Positions 46,291 to 57,399 of a DNA stretch of 64,000 bases are shown in pieces. The position numbers were made by a program, and so were the translations under genes. How positions within the stretch are numbered: position 1 is the stretch's first letter; each line of letters opens with the position of its first letter. Source of the stretch: Tupaia tana (lineage: Eukaryota; Chordata; Mammalia; Scandentia; Tupaiidae); assembly GCA_026018925.1 (NCBI GenBank), contig JAKSZU010000003.1:4353867-4417866 (forward strand). Reading direction: 5' to 3'. Under the pieces are notes generated by a model. That model was not told where the DNA came from. It searched no databases and saw only the letters and a list, made by a program, of their open reading frames with translations.

Positions 46291-46365
46291 AGGCAGTTTT
46301 TTCACATCTCAATGTCTCAGAAATCAGAGTTTCTTATAGTCTTACAATCACTGTCAGTGAGGGAT

Positions 46366-46725
46366 GGGGCTATGCTTTGAATGTTTGTGTCTCTCCAAAA
46401 TTCATCTGTGGGAACTCAAAACCCTGTGTAATGGTATTGAGACATAAGAATCTGGGGGGAGTGATTAGGACATAAGGGTGCGTGTACTCCCCCCAGGGAG
46501 TCAGAGAGAGAGCATACAGGCAGAGCAAGAAAGCACTCCCCAGGGGCTCTGGCCACACTGCAATCCCTTCTCCATTCTCCACTCAGGCTTCTGGACACAC
46601 ACATACACCTGGCATATCTTACAAGCCACCAGGACTGAGACTTGAACCATGCAGTCATCCATGTGGGGTCCAGTTGCCTTAACCACCACGCCACTGGCTA
46701 GCTTGACCCCATCGCTTATAATAAA
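46366..46725 (+). mobile_element. MLT1-type LTR fossil with nested SINE
   Basis: 'gaatgtttgtgtctctccaa', 'attcatctgtgggaactcaa' and 'gtgattaggacataagggtg' match the 5' half of an MLT1-class LTR. A SINE follows inside it, then a short right remnant ('cttataataaacac'). Old, broken, no internal region. Confidence 0.65.
46470..46706 (-). mobile_element. Old tRNA SINE in the LTR
   Basis: Complement reads 'agctagccagtggcgtggtg', 'gttaaggcaactggacccca', B-box relic 'ggttcaagtct', 'gagaatggagaagggattgc'. Head type as at 27.35 kb. Confidence 0.8.
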
Positions 46726-46740
46726 CACAGTACTTGCTTT

Positions 46741-47972
46741 ATGCCTTGTTTGGCAGAAGCACTCAAAAAAATTTCAGTGAGGCCTTCATTTTTATCTCAG
46801 AGTTTCCTTCAAACTCTGGCTTTCAGCAGTTTCAGAATGGGGATTTATTTTTTCAATTTCCATCGATCTTTATTTTTTCATTCATTCTATAAATTTTCTC
46901 AGAACACCTGGCCCAGGGTTGCCATGGAGGAGAATCTCTGTGCTAGTCATGTGACTTTGCCCAATCAGGGCTAGCCTGTATCATATTTCAGTTGCTAGCC
47001 AGTTTAATCACCCCTTCTGTCGAGAAAGTTTGGCTCGCAGATAAATCAAAGCAGCTTTGCAACAGAAGTCAGGGACAGACTAACTTCCTGGGAAGAACTT
47101 TGCTTTGCAAATATATTGCTTTCTTGGTCATAAACAAGGCCACGAACAGTATCTTTCACCTTGATGAGAAATACAAAATTTTAGAAGGAAAAATTGCCCT
47201 ACGGGCCGAGGACTCTCAGCTCATCTCACAGAGTCTTTTTTCCTAACATAATTTCTCCATCATAAATTTATCCCGTTTAACCCAAGAAGACCTGTGGTTT
47301 TTGATTTGTGTGACCAAACATCTTAAATCTCACGGCTAACTACAAGTCCCTAAATCTCACTGGTTTTTGCTGACAAGAGAGGAAAATCTGGAAGGCCTGG
47401 GCTTTATGGCATTTTTCTTGGCTTTGCCATTTCCCACCAATGCCGGCCAAGCTGATGCTGTTGCTTTTGATGACTTTGTTCGTGTGGACACGAGAATGTG
47501 GAAAAGCCAGCCCGGGCCCCATTTGTCCTGCGAGTCTGGGCCGCGGTCAGGGATGCACACAGGAGCGAGGACAGCAGGAGCCAGCAGAGGCAGGACGAAG
47601 GGCTGGGAGCAGGTCTGGGGCTTCTCAGGGCCGTAACTGCCTGTGAGGCAGAACGCACTCTCTGAAAGTGCCCGCAGAATACTCCTGATCCCACATGCCC
47701 TTCCAGAACCTTGCTGTCCCCTGCAGGAGGAGACGCCCACTCACCCCAAGCCGGCAGGGGCCTCGTGACTGCCCGTGAGTGTTAGCCAGGAAAGGCGATG
47801 CTGCATGGCTCCAGGGCTCTGCCGGGAAAGGCAGCATTCTCTCTCTGCCAAGCACAAGCTCTGTGAGCCCTCAGGACCTGGCCACCATAGTGCTGTACAG
47901 CCCAGGTCACGTGATGTGTGCTCCACCCAAGGGGCTAGGCCAAGGCTCCAGTCAACAAGTGTCACCAACTGC

Positions 47973-47975
<3 letters not shown>
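46741..47975. other. Unique non-coding DNA, GC-rich after 47.4 kb
   Basis: No gene is called. A plus-strand frame at 47440-47646 begins MPAKLMLLLLMTLFVWT after a fair Kozak context and looks like a signal peptide, but lacks a downstream splice donor or recognisable mature domain. Confidence 0.4.
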
Positions 47976-48025
<50 letters not shown>

Positions 48026-48042
48026 AGAGAGAGAGAGAGAAT
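47976..48042 (+). repeat. (GT)n then (GA)n microsatellite
   Basis: About 13 GT units from 47976 are followed by about 18 GA units with one AT interruption. Confidence 0.95.
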
Positions 48043-48169
48043 TGTGAGAGTATGTGAGTGAGTGAATGGATGGGACGGTCCTCAGAAGATTTCAGCCCAG
48101 CCCTCAAGCTGCCCCTCCAAGTCCTGCACAAACTGCAGGTTGTTGTGCAAGAGAACAGTCATCTTCATT

Positions 48170-48307
48170 ATTTTTAAATTTTTTATATATTTTTTAAATT
48201 TGACCAGAGAGAGAGAAATTGAGAAAGCAAACCACCAGGTCTGGGACTTGAACCATGGTTAGCATGTGAGAGAACAGCCCCTTAACCACCATGCTACCTG
48301 CCATCCC
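48170..48307 (-). mobile_element. Short tRNA SINE (family B)
   Basis: Complement: 'ggcaggtagcatggtggtta' (A-box-like), 'aaccatggttcaagtccc' (B box), 'ggtttgctttctcaatttct', 'ctctctggtcaaatttaaaa'. About 135 bp, with a body unlike family A after the head. The same unit recurs at 57.6 and 62.5 kb. Confidence 0.75.
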
Positions 48308-48314
48308 CTAATGG

Positions 48315-48551
48315 TCATTTTTTTTAAAGAAATTTTTGCTATAGGACACGTGAACACACCAAAGAGACAGAGAGACAGAAAGTGAGAAATCACCCCCCCC
48401 GGGGGGATGGCCACTCAGCAATCCTTTCTCCTCCATTCTCCTCTGGGATCTTGGCCACGCCCACACACATGAGTTTCAAGCTTCTGGGTCTGGGACTCTA
48501 TCGACAGTCAACTACGTACAGCGACATAACCATTATGCCACCTGCTGGCCT
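48315..48551 (-). mobile_element. Family-A-related tRNA SINE beside family B
   Basis: Complement of the full family-A layout with 'ctgctggcctc' head end and 'gcaaaaatttct' tail end. The 9-bp flanks cccctaRtg at 48306-48314 and 48552-48560 suggest its own insertion next to the family-B unit. Moderately diverged. Confidence 0.85.
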
Positions 48552-48560
48552 CCCCTAGTG

Positions 48561-49084
48561 CGCTTTTTTAAGCCAGTAATGCGTGACATTTCTTATATGG
48601 CCATAGGAGATGGAACGACAGGGAGGCTGTGACTGAAACAGTTCACGACCAGGCAAATGGGCAGAACCCAGGGACCACAAACCCGCCAGCAGCAGAGCCA
48701 AGTGAAACACAGCGGCAGGCCAACCCCGACTTCCGGAGACCGCGGGACCATGAAAGATCATGAGGTCAAGAATCCTCTTACTTTTCTACAACTGTAAGAA
48801 AAATCACTTTCGTTCTGATCTTCATCATCGATGGCTGCCTATGTTGGGGGTTACAAATATTGTAAGTCTCCAAAATTAAGTTCTTATTTAGTCCAAAAGC
48901 CAGGCTGCATCACAGTGCACTGTACCCAGTAAGTCTCTAGGCTCCAGGTGACACCTGTGTCTACCTGGCCCACAGGACCTCAGATGGAGCATGTAAGAAT
49001 GAGAAGCATAACATTTAAAGGACACAAAATGGAAAATTATCTTTTTTTCCTTCAAAATTCAGGATTATTTTCTTCCCTTTTTAT
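48561..49084. other. Unique non-coding DNA
   Basis: No repeat or gene recognised. Confidence 0.4.
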
Positions 49085-49278
49085 TTTTTTATTTTATTTT
49101 AAAATTTATTTTATGTATTCAATCACTGTACATCAGCACAGCTTATAAAATAAAATTTTCCCAGCATGAGTACTCTGCACACCAGTCCAGTTAAAATGGA
49201 CAGTGTATTCATGCTGGGAAAATTCATTTTGCATGCTGTAATGATATAGAGTGATTGAATGTATAAAAAAATACAAGA
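49085..49278. mobile_element. Two L1 3' tails as an inverted pair
   Basis: 49085-49192 is the complement of the L1 3' terminus and 49196-49278 is the same terminus on the plus strand (tcatgctgggaaaattcatt, then gtgattgaatgtataaaa). They form an imperfect hairpin of about 80 bp per arm. Confidence 0.8.
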
Positions 49279-49424
49279 GAAAGAAAACAAGAAATTTTTT
49301 TTAAGAAAATGAGATCATCTTGTCTCTCCACAAACCTCTTTCTGAATTCTTGCATTGCTGCCTACTCCATTTTACAGACCAAAAACCTAAGTCCAATTCC
49401 AGGTTCTCTCCCTTTCTCTCTCTC

Positions 49425-49448
49425 TCTCTCTCTCTCCCCCTCTCTCTA
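49425..49448. repeat. (TC)n microsatellite
   Basis: A tctctctc tract about 20-25 bp long, with a CCCC interruption. Confidence 0.8.
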
Positions 49449-49544
49449 AGACCCAATTGTAGCCAGTCATTAAGCCCAGCCATGCACCCCGTCATCTGCC
49501 ACCCCTCTTGTCTCCATCCACCCTGCCAGGGGTCTAGGTTTTTT

Positions 49545-49650
49545 TCTTTTTAAAAATATTTATTTTTATGTATTTCACACTTAATCATTGTACATCTTTA
49601 TGTACAAGATATTTTACTTTAAAAGAATCGTGTTGGATACTGTGCTCCCC
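49545..49650 (-). mobile_element. L1 3' tail, diverged
   Basis: 'tatttttatgtatttcacac', 'ttaatcattgtacatcttta' mirror the L1 3' terminus of 49085, with more change. Confidence 0.6.
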
Positions 49651-50120
49651 ACGCATCTTACATGATCTGACTTACTAGAGCTGTGTGTTTTCATTCCCTG
49701 CCGTATAATACTCCCCCTGCAGCACACCCGGGAGACGCCTGGTCAACGGCGTTTCCGTGACACGACACTGACGCCTCCAGCACTCCGCCGCTGTCTTACT
49801 TCCCTGATCAAGCTTGCTTACACAGACTCTACATCACTGTTTCAAAGGAAGTATCTTGGGGACATTATACCTTAAAGTGTTTCATGAAAAAAAATATCAC
49901 AGAATATCATTTTAGGGACATTGTATACGTAATTCCTCTCAGAAGTGTGCAAAGTCTGATGTTTTGAAATGTATGTTGCAGCTTGACCTCCCCGCCTGTA
50001 ATCGCAGATCTGTTCAGTTCTCTTTGCTGGTTGCAAATGCACCTAGGGTTGTGCGTCTTCCTCAGCTTTGGCCCCTTTATAGTGAAGTGTCGTTGATCAT
50101 GAAATGCCATCCCTCTGCTT
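49651..50120. other. Unique non-coding DNA
   Basis: Nothing recognised. Confidence 0.4.
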
Positions 50121-50124
50121 TGTT

Positions 50125-50455
50125 TTTTGTTTGTCTTTTTTAATTATTTAACTTTACTTATTATCATAATTTTAATTATTTACTTTTATTTATCATTATC
50201 ATAATTTTTATATTACATTTAATCACATGTATCTTTCCAGTGTATTACATTTCTTTTTCCAGCATGATTACCATGCATATCAGTCGAGACAAAGACATTA
50301 CTATCCAAATCATCATCAAATAGCTTTTCATCATTTTTTCAGATTGTTATTTATTCTCTTTTTTTAAGCATTAACTCACTATATATCATTTGGCTTGTAA
50401 AGAGAATTTACCCAACATGAAACACTTCTCAGACCAGTCCAGTTGAGAACGTCCC
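50125..50455 (-). mobile_element. Two tandem L1/HAL1 3' tails
   Basis: First tail 50125-50345 ('tttaatcacatgtatctttc', 'ttccagcatgattaccatgc', 'atcatcatcaaatag'), second 50355-50455 ('actcactatatatcatttgg', 'cttgtaaagagaatttaccc', 'aacatgaaacacttctcaga'). Both are complement-strand 3' termini lacking coding sequence. Confidence 0.75.
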
Positions 50456-50698
50456 TGTTTTTTGAGAAATTCTTGCTGTAGAGCACATGTGCTTGCCAAA
50501 GAGAAAGACAGACAGAAAGCAAGAAATCAACCCCTAGAGGGATGGCCATACCACAATCCCTTCTCCGTTCTCCTCTCAGGATTTGGGCATGTACGCATAC
50601 ATGTCCAGTATGTTTTAAGCCACTGGGTCCAGGACTCGAACCACAGTTGACTTGGTGGGAGTCCAGCGACATAAACATTACACCATCTGCTGATCTCC
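50456..50698 (-). mobile_element. tRNA SINE, family-A-related
   Basis: Short T tract, 'gagaaattcttgctgtagag', body, ending 'ccatctgctgatctcctg'. All landmarks occur with moderate divergence. It sits in the L1 tail cluster. Confidence 0.88.
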
Positions 50699-50829
50699 TG
50701 CCATCCCTTTTCACCCCTGGCAATAACCCTTGCTGTAAAGTGTGTCATATCTGAACAACCACGCCAACTTCCTGTGATTAAATGCCTTCATGGAATATTT
50801 TCAACTTATCATGTCTTTATGTGTAAAGG

Positions 50830-51050
50830 ATATTTTTTATAATTTATTTTTACTGTATGATTTCTTTTTATGTTTAATCATTATACACATTTGTAGAATG
50901 TGATACCGCTTTTATGTACTTATTTTTCATATTTTTTACAGTGCATGTCAATCAAGTCAAAGATACTGCCATGTACATCATCCTCAACAGACAACTTTCC
51001 ATTCTTGTGTCTGTTAAATGCTTTTTTCCTGAGCCCCTCCCGCCTACCCC
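50830..51050 (-). mobile_element. L1/HAL1 3' tail, diverged
   Basis: 'ttatgtttaatcattataca', 'tgcatgtcaatcaagtcaaa', 'tacatcatcctcaacagaca' parallel the tails at 50.1 kb and 0.25 kb. Confidence 0.65.
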
Positions 51051-51589
51051 CTAGTGATCCCCATTTCTAAACAGCCTCTGGGGTCTACCATTGTCCTCTC
51101 TAGTATTATATTAAAGTAAATTTCTTACATTCTGAAAAGATATTTGTCTTGCTTTACTACCTTTTATAACTATCTATATTTTACTTCTGTGTTTATACCA
51201 TTCATATTTTAAATGTAATCAATTATTGCTATGGTTGTATTAATATTTATTATCTCAGTAGCTGTTTTTTTCAGTTATACCATGTGTTCTTTATTTTTCA
51301 TCATTTTCTGCTTTCTTTCAGTTTACCTGAATATTTTTATGATTATGTTTTAATACTAGTGGCTTATTTGTACGTATCTTCTGGTTTTGTGTGGCCGTCC
51401 TATGGCTTACTCTCGATCAGTTAGGCGAGTCTGCCTGGCAATGCTGTCACGCCTCGTCGTGGGCAGTCTCTCACTCCAGGTCCTCCCCCCGCCCCGGTGT
51501 GGCTGCCACATCCACTGTAAGTGTTCAGTCCACTGCCAGTACACTTGCATCTTTTAGAGCAATCAAATATGAGAGAAAAAGAATTTATT

Positions 51590-51845
51590 TTTGTTTTTTT
51601 CTTTTTGTTTTTAGATTTTTGCCATAAGGTGCATGCCCTCCCCAGAGACAGAGACAGAGAGAAGGAAAGTGAAAAATCATTCCCCAGGGGTGACGGCCAT
51701 GCCACGATACCCTCTCTTCCATTCTCCTTTCAGGATTTGGAGTACACAAACACACCTGCCCGGCATGACTCCTAGCCACGAGATCGAGCAGTAGTCCTCC
51801 ATGTGGGAGTCCAGCACCTTGATCACCATGCCATCCACTGACCCA
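51590..51845 (-). mobile_element. tRNA SINE in L1M
   Basis: T-rich tail, 'gatttttgccataaggtgca', ending 'atccactgaccc'. Duplication aaaaagaatttMtta at about 51576-51589 and 51846-51859. Older head variant. Confidence 0.85.
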
Positions 51846-52025
51846 AAAAAGAATTTCTTATTTGCTTCCATGTATGTCATTTTCAGCACCATTAATTTAT
51901 TATTATAGATCCACTTCTGTCTAAAATCATATTCCTTCTGCCTAAAAACTTTTAAAATATTTCTTGTAGTAGAGTTTTTTAAACATTACATTGTTGCCTG
52001 AAAGAGTCTATTTCCTCTCAGTTTT

Positions 52026-52300
52026 TCTTTTTTGTTGTTATTTGTTTTTTTTGTTTTTTGGGGGTTTTTTTGGAGAGGTTTCTGCTATAGGGCGTGTGCA
52101 CTTGCCAGAAAGACAGAGAGACAGAAAGCGAGAAATCACCCCCCAGGGGGATTGGCCACGCTGCAATACCTTCTCCTTCATTCTCCTCTCAGAATCTGGG
52201 CGCACACGCGCCCAGAGTTTAAGCCGCCAGGTTCGGGACTCAAACTGTGGTCGACTATATGAGAGTCCAGCAACATAGCCATTACGCTAACTGCTGGTCC
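52026..52300 (-). mobile_element. Family-A tRNA SINE in L1M
   Basis: (ttg)n/T tail, ggagaggtttctgctatagg, body, ctaactgctggtcc end. Weak 9-bp duplication YtcagtttT at 52017-52025 and 52301-52309. Confidence 0.92.
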
Positions 52301-52379
52301 TTCAGTTTTGAAAGATATTTTCACAAGGTATAGAATTCTGGGTCGACACGTTCATTTTTCCATTCGTACGTTATATAAG

Positions 52380-53062
52380 AATCTATTTATTTTTCACTAA
52401 GACTTTATCTTGAGGATATAACTAAACTGTGTCACCCCCCCACCACCCCATCTTGAAGGGCTAGTACAGCGAGTGTTACAAGGCAGATATGAACAGTGTG
52501 AAAGATTGGAGCCAATATTAACTGACAAGGAGCAACTTCTTCTAAATCATCATAAAAATGTTTAAGTGAAAAAGAAAGAAGAAAAAAGGGGCAACAGGGG
52601 TTGAGACTGAGCGAGACCCTCACATTTCATCAAATACATTGGATCTTGGCTAGAGTGTAACAAAATGGAAACAGGATCCTATGATACAAAAACTTTCATG
52701 ATCATAGCTGTACACACCTGTGTTCCAAGTCCACCTCTGTCCCCCTAATGCTTCCAGCTCAATTACTTCCTGGCCTGCTGGGCCTGCCGATGAAGTAGCA
52801 CGTAGGTCTTCTCTTCTACCCAGTCTTTGTTACACAGCTGCTAGGTTTGGGTATCAGCTCAATAAACAAAGCAGCTGAGGTCTGCCAGATTATCGATAAA
52901 CTCAAACAGACTGATATTTTATGTGATGGAGGGACCGCTGGGATTCATTCTCTTCAGATGTTCTTTATACATTTTATAAACACCTTTTTGCATTCAGTCA
53001 TAGTCGGCATAAGTTCTGCCTTCTGGCAGCAAAACGGTGCCAAACTCTCTTCCCTCTTTAGT
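52380..53062 (-). pseudogene. ERH: ERH processed pseudogene
   Basis: ERH (enhancer of rudimentary homolog) is a 104-residue, highly conserved nuclear protein acting in mRNA processing. The complement of 52763-53047 reads its coding sequence: GTVLL, EGRTYADYD, KMYKEHLKRMNPSGPSIT, FIDNLADLSCFVY, ADTQT, NKDWVEEKTYVLLHRQAQQARK and a TAA stop at 52763-52765. No intron interrupts it, unlike the parental multi-exon gene, so it arose by retrotransposition. It is dead: the start is lost, two small deletions lie in the N-terminal part (one removing the VQPTKRP region), and in-frame TAA, TGA and TAG replace Tyr, Arg and Tyr codons. 52380-52762 is presumably ERH 3' UTR, limits approximate. It lies inside an L1M 3' UTR. 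Confidence 0.88.
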
Positions 53063-53106
53063 TAGTACTTTAAAGAGGCCATTCTATGGTCTTCTGGCTC
53101 ATGCAG

Positions 53107-53540
53107 TGTATTAGTCTAACCAGGCTGCTGTAACAAAACAAGAGACATTTACTTTCTCACAGTTCTGGGGGCTAGAAACCCCAGGTCAAAACGTCAGCCA
53201 GCAGAGTCCCACTGAGGACTCTTCCAGGCTCGCAGAGGATCACCTTCTCACTGGGTCAGTACATTGTCTTTCCTCTGCGTGCTTGCCGTGTGAGGGAAAG
53301 ATATAACTACGTAGATGATAGATCTAGATAGACATTACATGGACAAAGGGAAATAGGGGGCCTCTGGTGTCTCTCCTTATATGGATAACAGTTCTAACAG
53401 AGTAGAGTACACTTTTATGACCTCACTTCCTCACTTAACCCTTATGACCTCCCTGTAGGCCCCATCTCCAAACAGTCACATCAAGGGTCAGGGCCTCAAC
53501 GTCCGAACTGCAGCAGGAGGTGCTACTTCAGTCCACAACA
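53107..53540 (-). mobile_element. MLT1 (ERVL-MaLR) solo LTR fossil
   Basis: Complement starts TGTTGTGGACTGAA, runs through 'ctgtttggagatggggccta', 'gccagaactgtgagaaagta'-type text and 'gttacagcagcctggttaga', and ends ctaatacA. Inserted in L1M with a likely 5-bp target duplication (tgcag/cacag). Solo, old and broken; early placental age. Confidence 0.9.
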
Positions 53541-54250
53541 CACAGATCTGATGAGAGGTCTGCTGGGACTCTTATGGATCCTCTCTAGGCAATGTGTCTT
53601 TATTTCTCTGGCTGCCTTCAATATTTCTCTTTGTCTTCAGTTTTCAGCAGTTTATACTAGATTTGGGTCCAGAGTTTTGGTATTTACCCTTCTAGTTTTC
53701 TCAGAGCTTTTTGGATGTGAGGCTTAGTGCCTTCCAATCATTTTGGAAAAGTCTCATCCATTATCTCTTCAAAAATGCATTCTGCACCATCCTCTCTCTC
53801 TCCTGTCTTTGAAATTCCAGTTACATGTGTGTCACGCTGCTTCATACTGTTCCATAGCTCCCGAATGCTCTGTTCTACTTTTTCATTCTATTTCCTCTCT
53901 GTATTTCTGTTTCAGTTATTTCTATTGACTTGTATTCAATTTTACTCATTCTATCTTCAGCTATGTTTTAAGCCTACTGATAAGTCCATGAACAGTTTCA
54001 TTTGATTCGTTCTCATACGTTCCAGGTGTCTACCTGATCATGCATGCATGTTGGCCACATTTGTCACTGGAGACTTTAGCATGTTAATAATAGTTATTTA
54101 GATAACATCAACAGCTGCAGCATGTCTGAGTTTGGTTCTGTGTATTGCTGTGTTTCTTAGAAGTATGCTATTATTTCTTGCCTCTTCATGCCTCATAACT
54201 TTCTGTTGAAAAAAAGGTATCTTGCATAAACTGTAAAGAATATGGAAAAT

Positions 54251-55410
54251 CATTTTTATGCCTGGAAATGGGCCCATTTCTCCTTTGCCAGGCCTTTAGT
54301 TTGTTGGGTATGGAGTTGAGTTAAACTAGTTAAGAGTTTAGCTGAGTTTGTTGGGGGGAGGGGAGTGTTGATGCTACTATGGTTACCCTCAGTACACAAC
54401 AGACTTCAAATCCCTTCACTACTACCTTGCAAGTTGGGACTGGATGACCAGAGGCCTGCCCCACTCAGCTTTGTTCTGGAACCTCTAACAGGGTCTCCTC
54501 TATGCTCTTTCTCCCATCCCAGCTTTGCTTGCTACTCAGTGATTATAAAGCTGGTGAAGAAAGGGGAGGCGGAGGGTGCATTCTCTGTTGTTCTGATTCA
54601 GCCTAGGCTTAGACAGGACTGTGTCTCCAGTGGGCCTTCTCGGTGACTCTGTCCTGCTCCCAGTGGCAGGAGATCTCTTATGGTCTAATTCAGGATGCAT
54701 GTCCACCTCTACTACAGGGAAAGAGAGTCATTTTCCAACCCCTTCCTACAGATGCTGTGGTCTCCTCCAGTGTTCCAGGATGATGGAATTTGCTGCTCTT
54801 CCTTCTGTGGCTTTGGCTTTTGTTCTACATGAGAAGTGAAGGGGAAGGATCCAGCCAGGGCACCAAGCCTTCACCGCAGCATCTACTCTTCTCCTCCTCC
54901 AGGTCTGTACTGTGAGGCAGTGTTTGTGAAGACTCTGTGACCCTATTTTCACCATGAGTATCCCCATGAGGTCTGCAGAGCAGAGTCCCTGAGAGAGTAC
55001 ACATGCTTGACACTCCTGGAAGGCTTGAATTCTCACGCTAGGTTTTACTAGGCTGTGACATTCATTAGAAACTAAAATTAATTTCTTCCAACGTTCTTGT
55101 ATGGCACCTGGTAACATCTGCCAAAAGCAAGAAAGTTCTCATGACCCATCTCTTCTTACATATTCTTGTGTTCCTTATATTTCAAATTAGTTGTTTGCCC
55201 TGTGACTTTAGCTCTCTAATGAATTCAAGAAACATTGTGAATTTGGAGACCATCCAGCAGTTAACTTTTGCTGTTATTGTAGAGTCGGAAGCAATATTCT
55301 TTCCAGCTTTTTATATCCTAAACTAGCATAGTCCTCACTACACTTCATCACAACTTGGAGTAGTAAAAGCACTAAATGGTAAAAACATAAGTAATATCAA
55401 AAAGGAAAAA
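54251..55410. other. Unique non-coding DNA
   Basis: No gene is called. Open frames up to 123 codons (54746-55117 complement) lack domains and overlap frames on the other strand. Confidence 0.45.
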
Positions 55411-55419
55411 GTTAAATGA

Positions 55420-56093
55420 ATTATAGTGCATCTACACTCTGGAAAAATAAACCACATAGAAAAGATTAAGTCCGAGCTACATGTACTGGTAGAGAAAGAA
55501 GCCATGCTATAATAATTAAATAAAGTGAAATAAAATAGAAGTCACAGAGCAAGTATGGTATAATTCCACTTAAGAAGAAATCCTACTTAAAAGGGAGAAT
55601 ATCGTGTGTATGCATGTGACAATGTGTTATCTACACAGAAAAACAACTATTAGGAAATACCCTGGAGTTTCAGCACCATGGTCAGTTCTACTATAATGCT
55701 TGGTCATAAAAATGCATGTTTCTGTGGGAGCTCCAAGAGCTGAGCTCACAGAAGTAGAGTAGAACGGTCCCTAGAAGCTGAGAAGGGGAGGGGAGGGCCG
55801 GGATAAGGAGATGTGACTAACACACACAAAGTCACAGTTAGGCGGGAGTAATACATTCTAGTGTTCTGTGGGGTTATACTAGAGTCAGTATAGCACTGCG
55901 GAAGAGTAACTATAGTTAGCAATAGTTTATTGTGTATTTCAAAACAGCTAGAAGAGAAGGTTTTTGTTCATTTGAAGAGAGGATTTTAAATGCTCCCAAT
56001 TCAAATTAATGATAGATGTTTGTGGTAATGAATATGCTCATTTTCCTCATTTAATTATTATACATTGTATTCATGTATAGGAAAATGACACTT

Positions 56094-56136
<43 letters not shown>

Positions 56137-56165
56137 ACAATTATTGTGTCAATTAAAAAATAATA
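55420..56165 (+). mobile_element. L1MA-class 3' end
   Basis: ORF2-end relic ('ggtataattccacttaagaa'), then the L1MA 3' UTR in order: 'gaagtagagtagaacggtcc', 'ggcgggagtaatacattcta', 'gtgttctgtggggttatact', 'tatagttagcaatagtttat', 'cattgtattcatgtatagga', 'tgtacaattattgtgtcaat' and A-tail. A (GT)n tract has expanded at 56097-56132. Confidence 0.85.
56097..56132 (+). repeat. (GT)n microsatellite in L1MA
   Basis: About 17 GT units lie within the terminal L1MA block. Confidence 0.95.
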
Positions 56166-56181
56166 ATAAAACATAATTGCT

Positions 56182-56278
56182 CTCATGTTGGGTGAGTTCA
56201 TTTTATAAGCTGTAGTGATGTATTCTGATTGAATGTATAAAAGAAATCAACATTTAAAAAATAAGTGAAAGCTAAAAA
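56182..56278 (+). mobile_element. Minimal L1 3'-tail insertion
   Basis: Less than 100 bp of L1 3' terminus ('ctcatgttgggtgagttcat', 'ttataagctgtagtgatgta', then A-rich). The flanking duplication aaaacataattgc is at about 56169-56181 and 56279-56291. It lies in the L1MA tail. Confidence 0.85.
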
Positions 56279-56291
56279 AAAACATAATTGC

Positions 56292-57382
56292 ACTAATGTG
56301 CTTTACATATTCGGGAACAATCTGAGCATAATGAAAATTTTGCATTTCCTTGTCATTTTGCTCATAAGAAACGCTACGTGAACGCAGAAGCTCCCAGCTC
56401 AGCCAGCATCGTGGGGCACACGAGGCACCTCCACGCGTGCACACGTACTCCTTGAGGAGCTACCTCAGTTCACCTCCCATGAGCTCCACCCGTCCACATG
56501 TGCTGCTCCCACTGACCCTCAGCTTCACACAATCGTCCTTCCACCACTTCGCAGTCATTCACAAGCTGTGCTCTTTGTGCCGTGCTGTCATCTTATAAGC
56601 AGACCTTTATCCCTGTGCCCAACATCTCCCTATTTACTGCACAAATTTTAAGAGACAATGCTCTGAAGGTGCTCAGCCCTACCCACTTCCACACATGAAT
56701 GGCGCAGCATCTTTCCAAACACCTTTTGTAGTGATTAGCCTTAATCGACAAGCTCTGAACAATATTTCTAATTTAGATGCGGTCTGTGAGGAATGTGGCA
56801 GCAAGCACCCAAGAGCCAGGCAGCCCTTGCCCAGGCATCAGGCAAACTGGAATGCTGCAGCCACTACTGGAGTGCCCTGGCCCTGCCTGGTTCATGCCAG
56901 CCGTGGCACTGGCAGGTCAAGAGCCGAAGACCTGCTTTCAGCTCCACAGTCAATGCCTGGGGGATCCTCCTCTTCGGTCTAACCAAAGACTCGGAGATCT
57001 AGTTAAACTTTCTCAGAGGGAGCAGTTGTTCTGTAGAGACTATTTCAGACTGTTTCAGCGTCACATAAGGCTGCCTTAAATGGCTGCTTCCAGGATCACA
57101 CCCAACCATCAGGAAACACTGCCCAGTCCCTGACCTAAAATTCGAAAGGAACAGAAATTCTGAGGCCCAATGGGAAATAGGTTTGCTAACGACTTTCAGT
57201 GCAGTATTGGGAAAACTTGGTATTTCCACAAGAAATTACCAAATGCTTATTTCCCAAAGATTTTAGACTCTGGCCTCTATCACAGACATTTTTGCCTAGT
57301 GGCAAGTCCCCAGAAGGGACCAGGCAGGGGACAATTGTCATCCTTCTCTGTCTTCGGCCAGAGTTTGCACTTAGCAGCTGTT
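56292..57382. other. Unique non-coding DNA
   Basis: No repeat or gene recognised. Open frames of 95-100 codons at 56695-57079 overlap in different frames and have no domain. Confidence 0.45.
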
Positions 57383-57399
57383 AAAGAAATGTTTACTGA

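Larger units (their letters stand above)
51100..54250 (-). mobile_element. Old L1M 3' UTR, multiply interrupted
   Basis: Complement-strand L1M 3' UTR text is spread over 3 kb: 'ttgaaagatattttcacaag', 'gtatagaattctgggtcgac', 'gtactttaaagaggccattc', 'gctgccttcaatatttctct', 'cattttggaaaagtctcatc', 'cattatctcttcaaaaatgc', 'ttccagttacatgtgtgtca'. Interrupted by SINEs at 51590 and 52026, the ERH pseudogene and an MLT1 LTR. All of these are therefore younger. Confidence 0.8.

Noticed and set aside
47440-47646. Plus-strand frame starting with a signal-peptide-like stretch (MPAKLMLLLLMTLFVWT)
   Set aside because: Good hydrophobic core and start context, but no splice donor after it, no recognisable mature domain, and a complement frame in the same place also mimics a signal peptide. 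Probably chance.
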